From contig NZ_VFWX01000011.1 of assembly GCF_006442965.1 (NCBI RefSeq), positions 184,025 through 248,024 of the forward strand: a stretch of 64,000 nt of DNA. The letters are read 5' to 3'. Below, one piece after another: positions 17,254 to 27,230 of the stretch; the first letter of the stretch is position 1; each line of letters starts with the position of its first letter. This DNA comes from Mesorhizobium sp. CU3. GTDB taxonomy: Bacteria > Pseudomonadota > Alphaproteobacteria > Rhizobiales > Rhizobiaceae. The translations under genes and the position numbers were made by a program. The notes below the pieces were generated by a model. The model was given only the letters and a program-made list of their open reading frames with translations, ran no database searches and was not told the origin of the DNA.

Positions 17254-18125
17254 TGGGACAGACCCGAATTCACCTCACTGCCGGCAAGGCCGACGCGGAT
17301 CGGATATTCGCTGCGCTCGATCAGGCTTTCGAGGATGACGGCCTGCCTATAGCCGTGCTCGAAGTCGACGAGGATAAAGACATCCACGAAGTGTCGCTCT
17401 ACGCCGACGGCGACATCGATCCTATCGAGGCGCGGGTCAAGGATGTCCTTGCCGACTTAGGCCTTGCCAAGCCGGTCGAGCGCGAGATCCTGCCCGACGT
17501 GGACTGGGTGTCGCGCTCGCTGGAAGGCCTGAAGCCGGTGCGCGCCGGCCGCTTCCTGGTCCACGGCTCGCATGACCGCGCCAAGCGCCATGCCGGCGAT
17601 CTCGCCATCGAGATCGAGGCCGGCCTTGCCTTCGGCACCGGCCATCACGGCACCACCGCCGGCTGCCTCGAAATGCTGGAGCAGGTGGTGCTGCGCGAAA
17701 AGCCGCGCAACGCGCTCGACCTCGGCACCGGCAGCGCCGTGCTGGCGATCGCGCTGGCAAAACTCGCGCATATCCCGGTGCTGGCGACCGACATCGATCC
17801 GGTCGCCGTCCGCGTCGCCGCGGCGAACGCCCGCCTCAACCACGTCAAGGCGCAGGTCGAGACCGTGACGGCGCCGGGCTTCCACAATCCCATTTTCGCC
17901 AGGCGCGCGCCCTTCGACCTCATCGTCGCCAACATCCTGGCGCGACCGCTGATGCGCCTGGCGCCTGAGATGGCCAGGCACATCAGGCTCGGCGGCTCGC
18001 TGGTGCTGTCCGGCATCCTTGACCGGCAGCGCGACGCGGTGGTCTCGGCCTATGTCGGCCAGAGCTTCCGCCACGTCCGCACGCTGCATCGCGAGGGCTG
18101 GGTGACGATCCACCTCAAGCGTTGA
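17253..18125 (+). CDS. prmA: Ribosomal protein L11 methyltransferase
   Basis: A 290-residue SAM-dependent enzyme that trimethylates ribosomal protein L11. The N-terminal substrate-recognition domain (to about 100) precedes a Rossmann methyltransferase with LDLGTGSAVLAIALAK (motif I), ATDIDPVAV and the NILARPL catalytic-loop motif. AFGTGHHGTT just before motif I is typical of PrmA. Its ATG overlaps the Sco stop by one base. The length matches E. coli PrmA (293). The next gene, pepP, begins about 100 nt downstream on the same strand. Confidence 0.95.
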   Translation: MGQTRIHLTAGKADADRIFAALDQAFEDDGLPIAVLEVDEDKDIHEVSLYADGDIDPIEARVKDVLADLGLAKPVEREILPDVDWVSRSLEGLKPVRAGRFLVHGSHDRAKRHAGDLAIEIEAGLAFGTGHHGTTAGCLEMLEQVVLREKPRNALDLGTGSAVLAIALAKLAHIPVLATDIDPVAVRVAAANARLNHVKAQVETVTAPGFHNPIFARRAPFDLIVANILARPLMRLAPEMARHIRLGGSLVLSGILDRQRDAVVSAYVGQSFRHVRTLHREGWVTIHLKR

Positions 18126-18221
18126 GGCCGGGTCGGGGCCCTCACTGGCCCTGCCGAAATTCGTTCCGGTTTCGGGGAGCATGCGCTACGGTCGCGGCTC
18201 GCATGCAAGAGGGAGCCAGAC

Positions 18222-20066
18222 ATGTTCCAGACCTTTGATTCCGCTGGCGATCCGGCCGTCGGCAAGCCGCGCGTGGCGCTGCTGCGGCAATGGCTGGCCG
18301 AGAACAAACTCGATGGTTTCATGGTGCCCCGCGCCGACGAGCATCAGGGCGAATATGTCGCCGACCGCTCGGCGCGGCTGAAATGGCTGACCGGCTTTTC
18401 CGGCTCGGCCGGTGTCGCCATCGTGCTGCGCGAGCGCGCCTTCATCTTCGTCGACGGCCGCTACACGCTGCAGGTGCGCGGCGAGGTCGATCTGTCGATC
18501 TTCGCCGTCGAGAGCCTCGTCGACAATCCGCCCGCAAGCTGGATCAAGGACAATCTCGGCAAGGGCGCGCGGCTCGGCTTCGATCCGTGGCTGCACACGA
18601 TCGGCGAGGTCAAGGCGCTGAGAGCCTCGGCCGAGCAATCCGGCGCGACCTTGGTGCCGCTGGCCAAGAACCCGATCGACGTCATCTGGGAGGACCAGCC
18701 CGAACCGCCGCGGGCGCCGGTGGAGCTTCACCCGATCGCCTTTGCCGGCGAGCTCGCCAAGGACAAGCTGGCGCGGCTGGCCGGCGCGATCGAAAAGGAG
18801 GGCGCCACCCATGCGGTGCTCACCGACCCCTCCTCCATCGCCTGGGTGTTCAACATCCGCGGCGGCGACGTGCCGCACACGCCGCTGGCGCTCGGCTTCG
18901 CCATCCTCGCCGCCGACGGCAAGCATCAGTTGTTCATGGACCAGCGCAAACTTCCGCGCCAGGTCGCGGCCTATCTGACCCAGCTCGCCGACCTGCACGA
19001 TCCGAACGAGTTCGAAGCCGCAATCGCGGAGCTGGCCAAGGCAGGCGCCAAGATCGCGCTCGATCCGGTGCTGGCGGCGGAAAAGCTTCGAATGCTGGTC
19101 GAGGACAATGGCGGCTCGGTCGTGCTGGCCGCCGATCCGGCGCGCATACCGCGCGCGACGAAAAATCAGGCCGAGATCGCCGGCAGCCGCGCCGCGCATC
19201 GTCGCGACGGCGCCGCGGTCGCCAAGCTGCTCTGCTGGCTTGACCGGCAGCAGCCCGGCACGCTCGACGAGATCGCGGTCGTCACCAGGCTGGAGGAAGT
19301 GCGCCGGCAGACCGGCGAGGAAACGCAGATGCCGCTGCGCGACGTGTCCTTCGACACGATTTCCGGCGCCGGTCCGAACGGAGCGATCATGCACTACCGC
19401 GTGTCGCGCGCCACCAGCCGCAAGCTCCAGAACGGCGAGCTGTTCCTGCTCGATTCCGGCGGCCAGTATCAGGACGGCACCACCGACATCACCCGCACCG
19501 TGCCGATCGGCCAGCCGACGCAAGAGATGCGCGAGCGTTTCACTTTGGTGCTGAAAGGCATGATCGGCATCTCGATGCTGCGTTTCCCCGCCGGCACGCG
19601 CGGCTCGGAGATCGACGCCGTCGCGCGCATGGCGCTGTGGAAGCATGGCTGCGACTTCGCCCATGGCACCGGCCACGGCGTCGGCTCCTATCTTGCCGTG
19701 CATGAAGGGCCGCAGCGCATCGCCCGCACCGGCACCGAAAAGCTGCTTGCAGGCATGATGCTGTCCAACGAGCCGGGCTACTACAAGGAAGGCGCCTACG
19801 GCATCCGCATCGAGAACCTGATCTTGGTCACATCAGCCGAACAGATCGAAGGCGGCGACATCGCCATGCATGCTTTCGAGACGCTGACCCTGGCGCCGAT
19901 CGACAAGCGGCTGATCCGCTCCGACCTCTTGAACCGGGACGAGTTGCAATGGCTTGACCAGTACCACGCGTGGGTGCTGGCCGAGATCGGCCCGATGGTC
20001 GACGGCGAGACGCTTTCCTGGCTTGAGAAAGCCACAGCGCCGTTGCCGCACGACGCCAAGATTTGA
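18222..20066 (+). CDS. pepP: Xaa-Pro aminopeptidase P, three-domain form
   Basis: A 614-residue metallopeptidase releasing N-terminal residues before proline. This is the long eukaryote-like three-domain form: two creatinase-type N-terminal domains (about 15-150 and 160-310) and a C-terminal pita-bread domain. Metal ligands are visible in order: LLDSGGQYQDGTTDITRT (two Asp), the His of GTGHGVGSYL, the Glu of SNEPGYY and the Glu of YGIRIENLI. Cytoplasmic, with likely peptide-turnover function. An AGAGGGAG ribosome binding site precedes the ATG at 18222. It ends before a perfect 25-bp palindrome. Confidence 0.95.
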   Translation: MFQTFDSAGDPAVGKPRVALLRQWLAENKLDGFMVPRADEHQGEYVADRSARLKWLTGFSGSAGVAIVLRERAFIFVDGRYTLQVRGEVDLSIFAVESLVDNPPASWIKDNLGKGARLGFDPWLHTIGEVKALRASAEQSGATLVPLAKNPIDVIWEDQPEPPRAPVELHPIAFAGELAKDKLARLAGAIEKEGATHAVLTDPSSIAWVFNIRGGDVPHTPLALGFAILAADGKHQLFMDQRKLPRQVAAYLTQLADLHDPNEFEAAIAELAKAGAKIALDPVLAAEKLRMLVEDNGGSVVLAADPARIPRATKNQAEIAGSRAAHRRDGAAVAKLLCWLDRQQPGTLDEIAVVTRLEEVRRQTGEETQMPLRDVSFDTISGAGPNGAIMHYRVSRATSRKLQNGELFLLDSGGQYQDGTTDITRTVPIGQPTQEMRERFTLVLKGMIGISMLRFPAGTRGSEIDAVARMALWKHGCDFAHGTGHGVGSYLAVHEGPQRIARTGTEKLLAGMMLSNEPGYYKEGAYGIRIENLILVTSAEQIEGGDIAMHAFETLTLAPIDKRLIRSDLLNRDELQWLDQYHAWVLAEIGPMVDGETLSWLEKATAPLPHDAKI

Positions 20067-20077
20067 GGTTAGCCTCT

Positions 20078-20102
20078 TTCTCCCCGTTCTACGGGGAGAA
20101 AT
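20078..20102. terminator. Palindrome between convergent pepP and azlD
   Basis: TTTCTCCCCGT (20078-20088), loop TCT and ACGGGGAGAAA (20092-20102) make a perfect 11-bp stem flanked by T/A tracts. It could terminate transcription in both directions. The following AATGCCCGGCAGGGCAATGAG has the look of a common rhizobial dispersed element, comparable with 63830-63890. Confidence 0.65.
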
Positions 20103-20161
20103 GCCCGGCAGGGCAATGAGGGGCAGTGCCAACGTTCCGAAACGATCGCGCCGGCAAGCTC

Positions 20162-20458
20162 TTACCCGACGAACTGACGCGCCAGTATCAACACCGCCGC
20201 ACCCGCCAGAAACATCGCCATCAAGCCGCCGCGCAGCGACACCAGCGCAGTGACGGCGAGCGCCGCCCATTCCGCCGGTCCGGCATGCAGCAGCTCCGGC
20301 GCCACCAGCGTCGTCAGCACCGCGGCCGGCACGGCATTGAGGCCAGCCTCGACGCGCGGATGGACTGTCTCGAAGCGCGAGATGATCAGGTGGCCGCCGA
20401 CACGCGTCAGGTAGGTGGCGACAGCGCCTGCCAGGATGATCCAGAGGGTCGTGCTCAT
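20162..20458 (-). CDS. azlD: AzlD-type branched-chain amino acid exporter subunit
   Basis: A 98-residue protein with three or four membrane helices, the small partner of AzlC. It starts MSTTLWIILAGAVATYLTRV, as AzlD proteins do. AzlCD/YgaZH pairs export branched-chain amino acids such as valine and their analogues. The ATG overlaps the azlC stop by 4 nt, so translation is coupled. Specificity within the family is not decided by sequence. Confidence 0.92.
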   Translation of the reverse strand: MSTTLWIILAGAVATYLTRVGGHLIISRFETVHPRVEAGLNAVPAAVLTTLVAPELLHAGPAEWAALAVTALVSLRGGLMAMFLAGAAVLILARQFVG

Positions 20459-21183
20459 GGCCGCTTGCCAACCCCGCTGTGATGCGGCGGCAGGATCACC
20501 GCCAGAAGCACGCCGGCGAGCGCGCCGATGGACACATGCCAGGGCGAGCCGACCGTTCGATAGGCGATGATCGAGGCGATGGCGCTGGCGGCGACGACGG
20601 GCGCCCAGAGCGGCCGCTTGCGGAAGCCGAGCACCAGGCCGAGGAAATAGATCGGCAACAGGAAATCGATGCCCAGCGCATGCGTGTCGGGGATCAGCTT
20701 GCCGAACACCGCGCCGAGCGCGCTTTCGATCACCCAGAACACGTAGACCGGCAGGCCAAGGCCGAGATACCAGGCAAAACCGACCGTCTGGCCCGACTGT
20801 GCCCGCGCCTCGGCGACCGCATATTGCGGATCGGTCATGATGAAATAGCCGAGCGCCTGCTGCAGCACCGGCCAGTGCGCGATGCGCCGGCCAAGGCCGG
20901 CCGAATAGAGCACATGGCGGAAATTCACCGCGAAGATCGATAATACGATCAGCCAGGGCGCGACATGCTGGCCGAACAGTTCGATGCCGACCATCTGGCT
21001 GGCCCCGCCGAAGATCAGCGCGCTCATCAGGAACGCTTCGAGGACGGAAAACCCGTTGTCGACGGCCAAAGCCCCGAACAGGATCGCGAACGGCGCCGAG
21101 GCGACAACGACCGGCATCGACAGGCGCGCGCCGGCCCAGAAATCGCTGCCCGACCTGCCCTCAGAAATTGCTTCCGCCGCCAT
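20455..21183 (-). CDS. azlC: AzlC-type branched-chain amino acid exporter subunit
   Basis: A 242-residue large membrane subunit with about seven helices. The region SMPVVVASAPFAILFGALAV followed by MSALIFGGASQMVGIELFG is diagnostic of AzlC/YgaZ. It works with AzlD in the inner membrane to export branched-chain amino acids. AAGGAG lies at good spacing before the ATG at 21183. It is first in the two-gene azlCD operon. No Lrp-type regulator is adjacent. Confidence 0.93.
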   Translation of the reverse strand: MAAEAISEGRSGSDFWAGARLSMPVVVASAPFAILFGALAVDNGFSVLEAFLMSALIFGGASQMVGIELFGQHVAPWLIVLSIFAVNFRHVLYSAGLGRRIAHWPVLQQALGYFIMTDPQYAVAEARAQSGQTVGFAWYLGLGLPVYVFWVIESALGAVFGKLIPDTHALGIDFLLPIYFLGLVLGFRKRPLWAPVVAASAIASIIAYRTVGSPWHVSIGALAGVLLAVILPPHHSGVGKRP

Positions 21184-21273
21184 CTGCTGCTCCTTGAGCG
21201 GCTGATTTAGGGAGCGTCGCCCTCAATGTCACACGAATTCGCTTGAGCCTGACGATCAGCGGAACTGATGGTT

Positions 21274-21972
21274 TCAATCCGGGAGATTGACGGCCGTGCC
21301 CTGGATCGCCCTACCCCAGTCGAGCAGCGGCTTGGCGGCAAGCGTGAAATCGACCAGATCGTCGACCAGCTTCGGCGAATGGATCGACGCCGGATCGATA
21401 TCGTGGCGCACCACGAAATGCCGGTTGCGCACCGCCTGGGCAAGATCGTCGTCGCTGACATCTTCGAAGCCGCGCGGCGCGCGCTTCAGGCGCTCCTCCG
21501 GATCGAGCTCGAGACCCACCTTCTTGAGCGATGAAACCATGCCGCGAAACGCAGCCGGCCTGGTCACGATCGCCTTGCGCATCGCCTGCAAGAGTTCCGG
21601 CGCCGGCTGCCACCAGGCCACGCCGGCAAAGCAGCGCTCCAGCCCGATATGCACGTAGAAAACGCCTTGCGACATCTTGGTGCCGTCCGGCGACAGGATC
21701 GCCGACAGATGGCGGTTGTAGGGCCGCTTGTCCTTGGCGAAGCGCACATCGCGATTGATGCGGAACATCGACTTCTTGCGGTCGCCGCGCAGGCCGAGCT
21801 TTGCCTTCCCGAAACGTTCGGTAAGCGTCTCGACCAGGTCGCCGAACGGTTCGTGCAGCTCGCTGTCGAACAGGTCGCGATTCTCCTGGAACCATTCGCG
21901 GCTCTGGTGGAAGTCGAGCGCCTTGAAGAAGGGAATGGCCTTCTGCCCGAACCCCTTGAACGCGCCGGCCAT
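21274..21972 (-). CDS. DUF2461-family protein
   Basis: A 232-residue protein of unknown function (TIGR02453-type). Characteristic blocks are ALDFHQSREWFQENRDLFDS near the start, RINRDVRFAKDKRPYNRHLS in the middle and GVFYVHIG. No catalytic motif is assigned to the family. Its ATG overlaps the ligA stop by one base (TGATG), so it is the last gene of the recN-ligA run and probably co-transcribed with ligA. A role linked to DNA maintenance is only suggested by position. Confidence 0.88.
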   Translation of the reverse strand: MAGAFKGFGQKAIPFFKALDFHQSREWFQENRDLFDSELHEPFGDLVETLTERFGKAKLGLRGDRKKSMFRINRDVRFAKDKRPYNRHLSAILSPDGTKMSQGVFYVHIGLERCFAGVAWWQPAPELLQAMRKAIVTRPAAFRGMVSSLKKVGLELDPEERLKRAPRGFEDVSDDDLAQAVRNRHFVVRHDIDPASIHSPKLVDDLVDFTLAAKPLLDWGRAIQGTAVNLPD

Positions 21973-24179
21973 CAGCCGCCCCTGCCGACGCGCCGCAGCC
22001 AGGTGTCCTCGTCGATGACCTCGATGCCGAGCGCGGTGGCATCCTTGAGCTTCGAGCCGGCGCCCGGACCCGCCACCACCAGATCGGTCTTGGCCGAAAC
22101 CGAGCCCGCGACCTTGGCGCCGAGCCGCTCAGCCATCGCCTTGGCTTCGGAACGCGTCATCTTCTCCAGCGTGCCGGTGAACACCACCGTCTTGCCGGAG
22201 ACTTCGCTATCGGCCGAGATTTCAACGACATAGGGCTTCGGACGAACCTGCGCGAGCAGCGCATCGAGCACATCGTCGTTACGCTCGTTGCCGAAGAAAT
22301 CGCGCAATGCGTTGATCACCGTGTCGCCGATGCCGTTGATCGACGGGAAGACGCTGTGCGGATCTTCGGCCTTTGCCGTCTCCTTGCCGACCCGGATCAG
22401 TTCCTCGATGGTCGAGAACTGGCGGGCGAGCACGGCGGCCGTCGTCTCGCCGATATGGCGGATGCCGAGCGCGAAGATAAAGCGGTCGAGCTCCGGCTCG
22501 CGACGCGCATCGATGGCCGCGAACAATTTGTCGAGGCCTTCATAGTTGCGCTCCTCGACGCTGCGCACATTCTTGCGCGTCTTGCCCGAAGCCGCCTCGC
22601 GCAGTTTCGCCTGCTCCTCGCGCCGCTCGGCCAAGGCCTTGGTCACGGCCGGCCGGCGGTCTTTCAGCGTAAAAATGTCGGCGGCGGTTTTCACCAGCCC
22701 GGAATTGAAGAAAAGATCGATGTTTTCAGCGCCCAGGCCCTCGATATCCAGCGCGCCGCGCGACACGAAATGGCGCAGCCGCTCGACGGCCTGCGCGGCG
22801 CAGATCAGTTCGCCGGTGCAGCGGCGCCGCGAATCCTCCTTGCCCGTCTTCTCGTTGATCTCGCGCGTCGCCGGCGAACCGCAGACCGGGCAGGTATGCG
22901 GGAATTCGTAAGGCACGGCGCCGGCCGGCCGCTTGTCGATGACGACGCTGACGATCTGCGGGATGACGTCGCCCGCCCGCTGGATGACAACCGTGTCGCC
23001 GATGCGCACGTCGATGCCGTCGCGGATCGGCTGGCCGTTGCTATCGAAGCCCTTGATGTAGTCCTCATTGTGCAGCGTGACGTTTTCGACCACCACGCCG
23101 CCGACCGTGACCGGCGCCAGCCGCGCCACCGGCGCCAGCGTGCCGGTGCGCCCGACCTGGATGTCGATCTTCTCGACCGTCGTCATCGCCTGCTCGGCCG
23201 GGAATTTATGTGCCACCGCCCAGCGCGGCTCGCCGGTGACGAAACCCCAGCGGCGCTGCAGCTCGAGCTGGTCGACCTTGTAGACGACGCCGTCGATATC
23301 GTAGCCGAGCGACGAGCGCAGCTCCTCGATATGGTGGTACTGCGCGATGAGGTCCTCGACCGACTTCGCCCGCACCATCAGCGGGCTGATCTTGAACCCC
23401 CATTCGCCGAATTTCTGCACCGCTTCGTACTGCGTCGGAGCTGGCTCCGCCGTCGTGTAACCCCAGGCATAGGCGAAGAATTTGAGGTTGCGGCTGGCGG
23501 TGACGGACGGATCCTTCTGGCGCAGCGATCCGGCCGCCGTGTTGCGCGGGTTGACGTAATCCTGGCCGCCGACCGCGGCCGAGCGCTCCTTCAGCGCCTC
23601 GAACTCGGCATAGGTCATATAAACCTCGCCGCGGATCTCGATGGTCTGCGGCCAGCCCGAGCCCTTAAGCTTCGCGGGAATATCGGCGATGGTCCTGAGA
23701 TTGGCGGTGATGTCCTCGCCGACCGCGCCATCGCCGCGCGTCGCGCCCTGCACGAACACGCCGTTCTCGTAACGCAGCGAGGCCGACAGCCCATCGATCT
23801 TCGGTTCCGCGGTGAAGGCGATGTCGAGGTCCTTGTCGCGATCGAAGAAGCGCCGGCCGCGCTCGATGAAATCGGTGACGTTCTCGTCGGTATAGGCCTT
23901 GGCGAGGCTGAGCATCGGCACGGCGTGGCGCACCTTGGCAAAACCTTCCGCAGGCGCGGCACCGACCCTGAGCGACGGCGAATCCTCACGCACCAGGCCT
24001 GGAAACTGCTCCTCGATGGCAAGATTGCGCCGGCGCAGCGCATCATATTCGGCGTCGGTGATCGTCGGCGCGTCTTCCGTGTGATAGCGACGATCGTGCT
24101 CGGCAATCTCCGCCGCCAAGCGCTTCAGCTCGTCCGCGGCTTCGCTTTCACTGAGCGATTCGACTGGTTTTTCCGACAT
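21972..24179 (-). CDS. ligA: NAD-dependent DNA ligase
   Basis: A 735-residue essential ligase that seals nicks during replication and repair using NAD+. The Ia domain comes first, then the adenylation domain with active-site KIDG (Lys127) and ENGVFVQGATRGDG, an OB fold, a Cys4 zinc finger (CPVCGS through RRRCTGELICAAQ), helix-hairpin-helix repeats and a C-terminal BRCT (about 655-735, TVVFTGTLEKMTR). It is slightly longer than E. coli LigA (671). It lies downstream of recN with a 138-nt gap and is coupled to the DUF2461 gene. Confidence 0.97.
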   Translation of the reverse strand: MSEKPVESLSESEAADELKRLAAEIAEHDRRYHTEDAPTITDAEYDALRRRNLAIEEQFPGLVREDSPSLRVGAAPAEGFAKVRHAVPMLSLAKAYTDENVTDFIERGRRFFDRDKDLDIAFTAEPKIDGLSASLRYENGVFVQGATRGDGAVGEDITANLRTIADIPAKLKGSGWPQTIEIRGEVYMTYAEFEALKERSAAVGGQDYVNPRNTAAGSLRQKDPSVTASRNLKFFAYAWGYTTAEPAPTQYEAVQKFGEWGFKISPLMVRAKSVEDLIAQYHHIEELRSSLGYDIDGVVYKVDQLELQRRWGFVTGEPRWAVAHKFPAEQAMTTVEKIDIQVGRTGTLAPVARLAPVTVGGVVVENVTLHNEDYIKGFDSNGQPIRDGIDVRIGDTVVIQRAGDVIPQIVSVVIDKRPAGAVPYEFPHTCPVCGSPATREINEKTGKEDSRRRCTGELICAAQAVERLRHFVSRGALDIEGLGAENIDLFFNSGLVKTAADIFTLKDRRPAVTKALAERREEQAKLREAASGKTRKNVRSVEERNYEGLDKLFAAIDARREPELDRFIFALGIRHIGETTAAVLARQFSTIEELIRVGKETAKAEDPHSVFPSINGIGDTVINALRDFFGNERNDDVLDALLAQVRPKPYVVEISADSEVSGKTVVFTGTLEKMTRSEAKAMAERLGAKVAGSVSAKTDLVVAGPGAGSKLKDATALGIEVIDEDTWLRRVGRGG

Positions 24180-24317
24180 GCGACGCGGTCCTCGAATGAT
24201 GGCGGGCCACTATAAATCAGGATTCGCCGGCCGGGAGATGCCCTGTGGAAAAATCATTGACCGACAGGAGGATACAGCCATCTCCTGACTCTGCTTCCGA
24301 ACGCTATGGGACGAAAT

Positions 24318-25991
24318 CTACGCTGCCGCGGTGTTCTCACGCAGCAGCCGGTCCGCCGCCGCGCGGGCTTCGTCGGTGATGGTGGCGCCGGCCAGCATGC
24401 GCGCGATCTCTTCCTGGCGCGCGGCGCGGTCCATCTCGGCAATGCCCGTGGCGACACGATCCTTGCCCCCTGATTTGGAGATCAGGAAATGCGTCGCCGC
24501 GCGCGCCGCCACCTGCGGCGCATGCGTGACCGAAAGCACCTGAACCCGCTTCGATAGCCGCGCCAGCCGCTGGCCGATGGCGTCCGCCACGGCGCCGCCG
24601 ACGCCTGTGTCGATCTCGTCGAAGACCAGCGTCGGCGCCGAGCCGCGATCGGCGAGCGCCACCTTCAACGCCAAGAGGAAGCGCGAAAGCTCGCCGCCGG
24701 ACGCGACTTTCATCATCGGCCCCGGCCTGGTTCCCGGATTGGTGCGCACCCAGAACTCGACCTGGTCGATGCCGTCTTCCATGCGGCTTTCGGCATCGGT
24801 CGCCATCTCGACGATGAACTCGGCCCGCTCGAGCTTGAGCGCCGGCAGTTCGGCCATCACCGCCTTTGTCAGGCCGCTCGCAGCCGCGTGACGCAGCGAG
24901 GAAAGCTGCGCCGCCGAAATGTCATAGGCCTCGCGCGCGGCCGCAGCCTGCTTCTCCAGCCCGTGCAGCCGCCCCTCGCCGGCATCGAGGTCGGCAAGAT
25001 CGGCCACCATCGTGTCGCGCAGCTGCGCCAGATCGTCGACCGCGACATTGTGCTTGCGCGAGGCGGCGCGCAGCGCAAACAGCCGCTCCTCGGCTTTCTC
25101 CAGGCGCTGCGGATCATATTCGGTAGCGCGCAGCGCTGCCTCGACGCCGGACTGCGCGGCATCCAGCGAAATCATCGCCTCGTCGAGCGACTTCACCACA
25201 TCGTCGAGCAGGCCGGGCGCCTCGCCCGACTTGCGCTGAAGCCGGCGCAGCAGGCTGGCGAGCTGCGGCAGCGGCGAGGACGGGCCCGACAGCGTGTCCT
25301 GCGCGTCATGGATTTCGCCGGCGATCTTTTCGACGCGCATCATCTGGGCGCGCAATTCGGCAAGCTCGCTCTCCTCGCCGGGCTGCGGATCGAGCTTGGC
25401 GAGCTCGGCGACGGCGGCGCGCAGGTAGTCGGCCTCGCGCGCCGCCGCTTCGACCTTGGCGCGGTGCCTGGAAAGCTCCTGCTCGCAGCCGCGCCAGTAG
25501 CGCCAGGCTTCGCCGGCACCCCGCACGGCGCCGAGATGGCCGCCAAAGCTGTCCAGCAACTCGCGATGCGCGCCGGGGTCGACCAGCGCGCGCTCGTCAT
25601 GCTGGCCGTGGATCTCGACCAGCGCGCGGCCGACATCGCGCATCAAGGTGACACTGGACGGCTGGTCGTTGACGAAGACGCGCGTGCGTCCGTCCGCCGT
25701 CTGCACGCGGCGCAGGATGATGTCGCCGTCGTCCTCGATGTCGTTGCCGGCAAGCAGCGCGCGGGCCGGATGGTTGCGCGGCACATCGAACACAGCGATC
25801 ACCTGGCCTTGCGCCGCGCCATGGCGGACGAGCGAGGCATCGCCGCGCGCCCCGAGCGCCAGCGACAAAGCATCGAGCAGGATGGATTTGCCGGCGCCGG
25901 TTTCGCCGGTCAGCACCGAAAGCCCGGGCAGGAAGTCGATGTCCAGCTTCTCGATCAGGACGATATCGCGGATCGACAGTCTGGACAGCAT
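24318..25991 (-). CDS. recN: DNA repair protein RecN
   Basis: A 557-residue SMC-like ATPase for double-strand break repair. Walker A TGETGAGKSILLDAL is near residues 27-41. A coiled-coil middle with many Leu/Glu/Ala heptads follows, then the C-terminal ABC half: KVASGGELSRFLLALK signature, LVFDEIDTGVGG Walker B and VLSVTHAPQVAA. The gene is the usual partner of bamD upstream and ligA downstream in Rhizobiales. No LexA box was identified within the 214-nt upstream gap. Confidence 0.96.
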   Translation of the reverse strand: MLSRLSIRDIVLIEKLDIDFLPGLSVLTGETGAGKSILLDALSLALGARGDASLVRHGAAQGQVIAVFDVPRNHPARALLAGNDIEDDGDIILRRVQTADGRTRVFVNDQPSSVTLMRDVGRALVEIHGQHDERALVDPGAHRELLDSFGGHLGAVRGAGEAWRYWRGCEQELSRHRAKVEAAAREADYLRAAVAELAKLDPQPGEESELAELRAQMMRVEKIAGEIHDAQDTLSGPSSPLPQLASLLRRLQRKSGEAPGLLDDVVKSLDEAMISLDAAQSGVEAALRATEYDPQRLEKAEERLFALRAASRKHNVAVDDLAQLRDTMVADLADLDAGEGRLHGLEKQAAAAREAYDISAAQLSSLRHAAASGLTKAVMAELPALKLERAEFIVEMATDAESRMEDGIDQVEFWVRTNPGTRPGPMMKVASGGELSRFLLALKVALADRGSAPTLVFDEIDTGVGGAVADAIGQRLARLSKRVQVLSVTHAPQVAARAATHFLISKSGGKDRVATGIAEMDRAARQEEIARMLAGATITDEARAAADRLLRENTAAA

Positions 25992-26205
25992 CAGAACCCG
26001 GACCTATTGCACGTCGCCCAAAGTGGACCGGGTTTGGGAAGACCTGCGCAAAGACAAAAACTGGAGCGCGTCGCATCGGCCCGTTCACGCGCGGCGCACC
26101 TTGAAGCGGCTTGCGACCGTCGGAGTCGCAGCGCCGCACTATCTTTTTGTTTTTGCGCCGGATCAATCCGAAAAGCGCGTTATGCGCCTCGGCAGGTCTC
26201 CGGCC

Positions 26206-27075
26206 TCAGGCGCCGGTGATCAGCTTGCCGGCCTTGGAGATCCACGACCCGGCATTCTCGCGCGGCTCAAGCCCGTTGCTCTGCAGGAGCTTGTAGGAAT
26301 CCTTGTACCACTGGCTGTCCGGATAGTTGTTGCCGAGCACGGCCGCGGCCGTCTGCGCTTCCGAGGTCAGGCCGAGAGCGTAGTAGGCCTCGGTCAGGCG
26401 CGCGAGAGCCTCCTCGACATGGCGGGTGTTGGAGTAGCTCTCGACCACGGTGCGGAAACGCTTGACCGCGGCGATGTATTCGCGGCGCTCGAGATAGTAG
26501 CGGCCGACCTGCATTTCCTTGCCGGCGAGCTGGTCGGTGGCGAAGCGGATCTTGTCCTTGGCGTCGGGAACATACTCGGAGTTCGGCCAGCGCGTCACCA
26601 GATCCTGCATGGTCTGGATGGTCTGGCGCGCTTCCTTCTGATCCTGGGTGACGTCCTTGATCTGGCGGTAGTAGCTGAGCCCGATGATGTACTGCGCGTA
26701 GGCCGCGTCGTCGGTCGACGGATAGAGCGTCAGATAGCGCTTGGCGGTGCTGATCGCGTCGTCATAATTACCGCCGCGATAGTCGGCGAAGGCGCCCATC
26801 ACCATCGATTTGCGGGCCATTTCCGAATAGGGATGCTGGCGGTCGACGGCGTCGAACTTCTTGCTCGCCTCGTCGAGGCGGCCGGCATTCATGTTGGCCA
26901 GGCCCTGATTGTAGAGAACGTCGGCCGGTTCGGTCTGGTCGACATAGGTCGCCAGGTTGACGTCCTTCTTCTCCGACATGCAGGCCGACAGCACGAGCGC
27001 AGGAGCAATCACCGAGAGCGCAAGAATAACGGGGCGACGCGGCGCTACCGATTGACTAACTCGCGAAAAAAACAT
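26206..27075 (-). CDS. bamD: Outer membrane assembly lipoprotein BamD
   Basis: A 289-residue lipoprotein of the BAM complex that folds beta-barrels into the outer membrane. The start is placed at 27075 (MFFSRVSQSV); the longer frame to 27123 is unlike a signal sequence. The lipobox LVLSAC places the lipidated cysteine at about residue 32. TPR repeats fill the rest (PADVLYNQGLANMNAGRL, ADYRGGNYDDAISTAKRYL, YLERREYIAAVKRFRTVVE). The family size in alphaproteobacteria is about 280-290. A good candidate promoter lies at 27231-27260. Confidence 0.95.
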   Translation of the reverse strand: MFFSRVSQSVAPRRPVILALSVIAPALVLSACMSEKKDVNLATYVDQTEPADVLYNQGLANMNAGRLDEASKKFDAVDRQHPYSEMARKSMVMGAFADYRGGNYDDAISTAKRYLTLYPSTDDAAYAQYIIGLSYYRQIKDVTQDQKEARQTIQTMQDLVTRWPNSEYVPDAKDKIRFATDQLAGKEMQVGRYYLERREYIAAVKRFRTVVESYSNTRHVEEALARLTEAYYALGLTSEAQTAAAVLGNNYPDSQWYKDSYKLLQSNGLEPRENAGSWISKAGKLITGA

Positions 27076-27230
27076 GCTTGAATTCCGCCCCTTCGGCGTC
27101 GTTTCGGTCCGGGCCGCAGCCATAGACCATTATCCCCTGACCCGGCAACGCTATGTCCGGGCAATCGCACATTTTTGTGGCAGCCCCGGGGCGCCGTAAC
27201 CACGATGCAATTTGACGCCCCTGTGATGCA

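Noticed and set aside
18186..19703. A 505-codon frame antisense to pepP
   Set aside because: Shadow of the aminopeptidase gene; no motif on the minus strand, and the plus strand has all metal ligands.
22356..24215. A 619-codon open frame antisense to ligA
   Set aside because: It is a mirror of the ligA coding sequence with no domain of its own, while ligA shows all ligase motifs.
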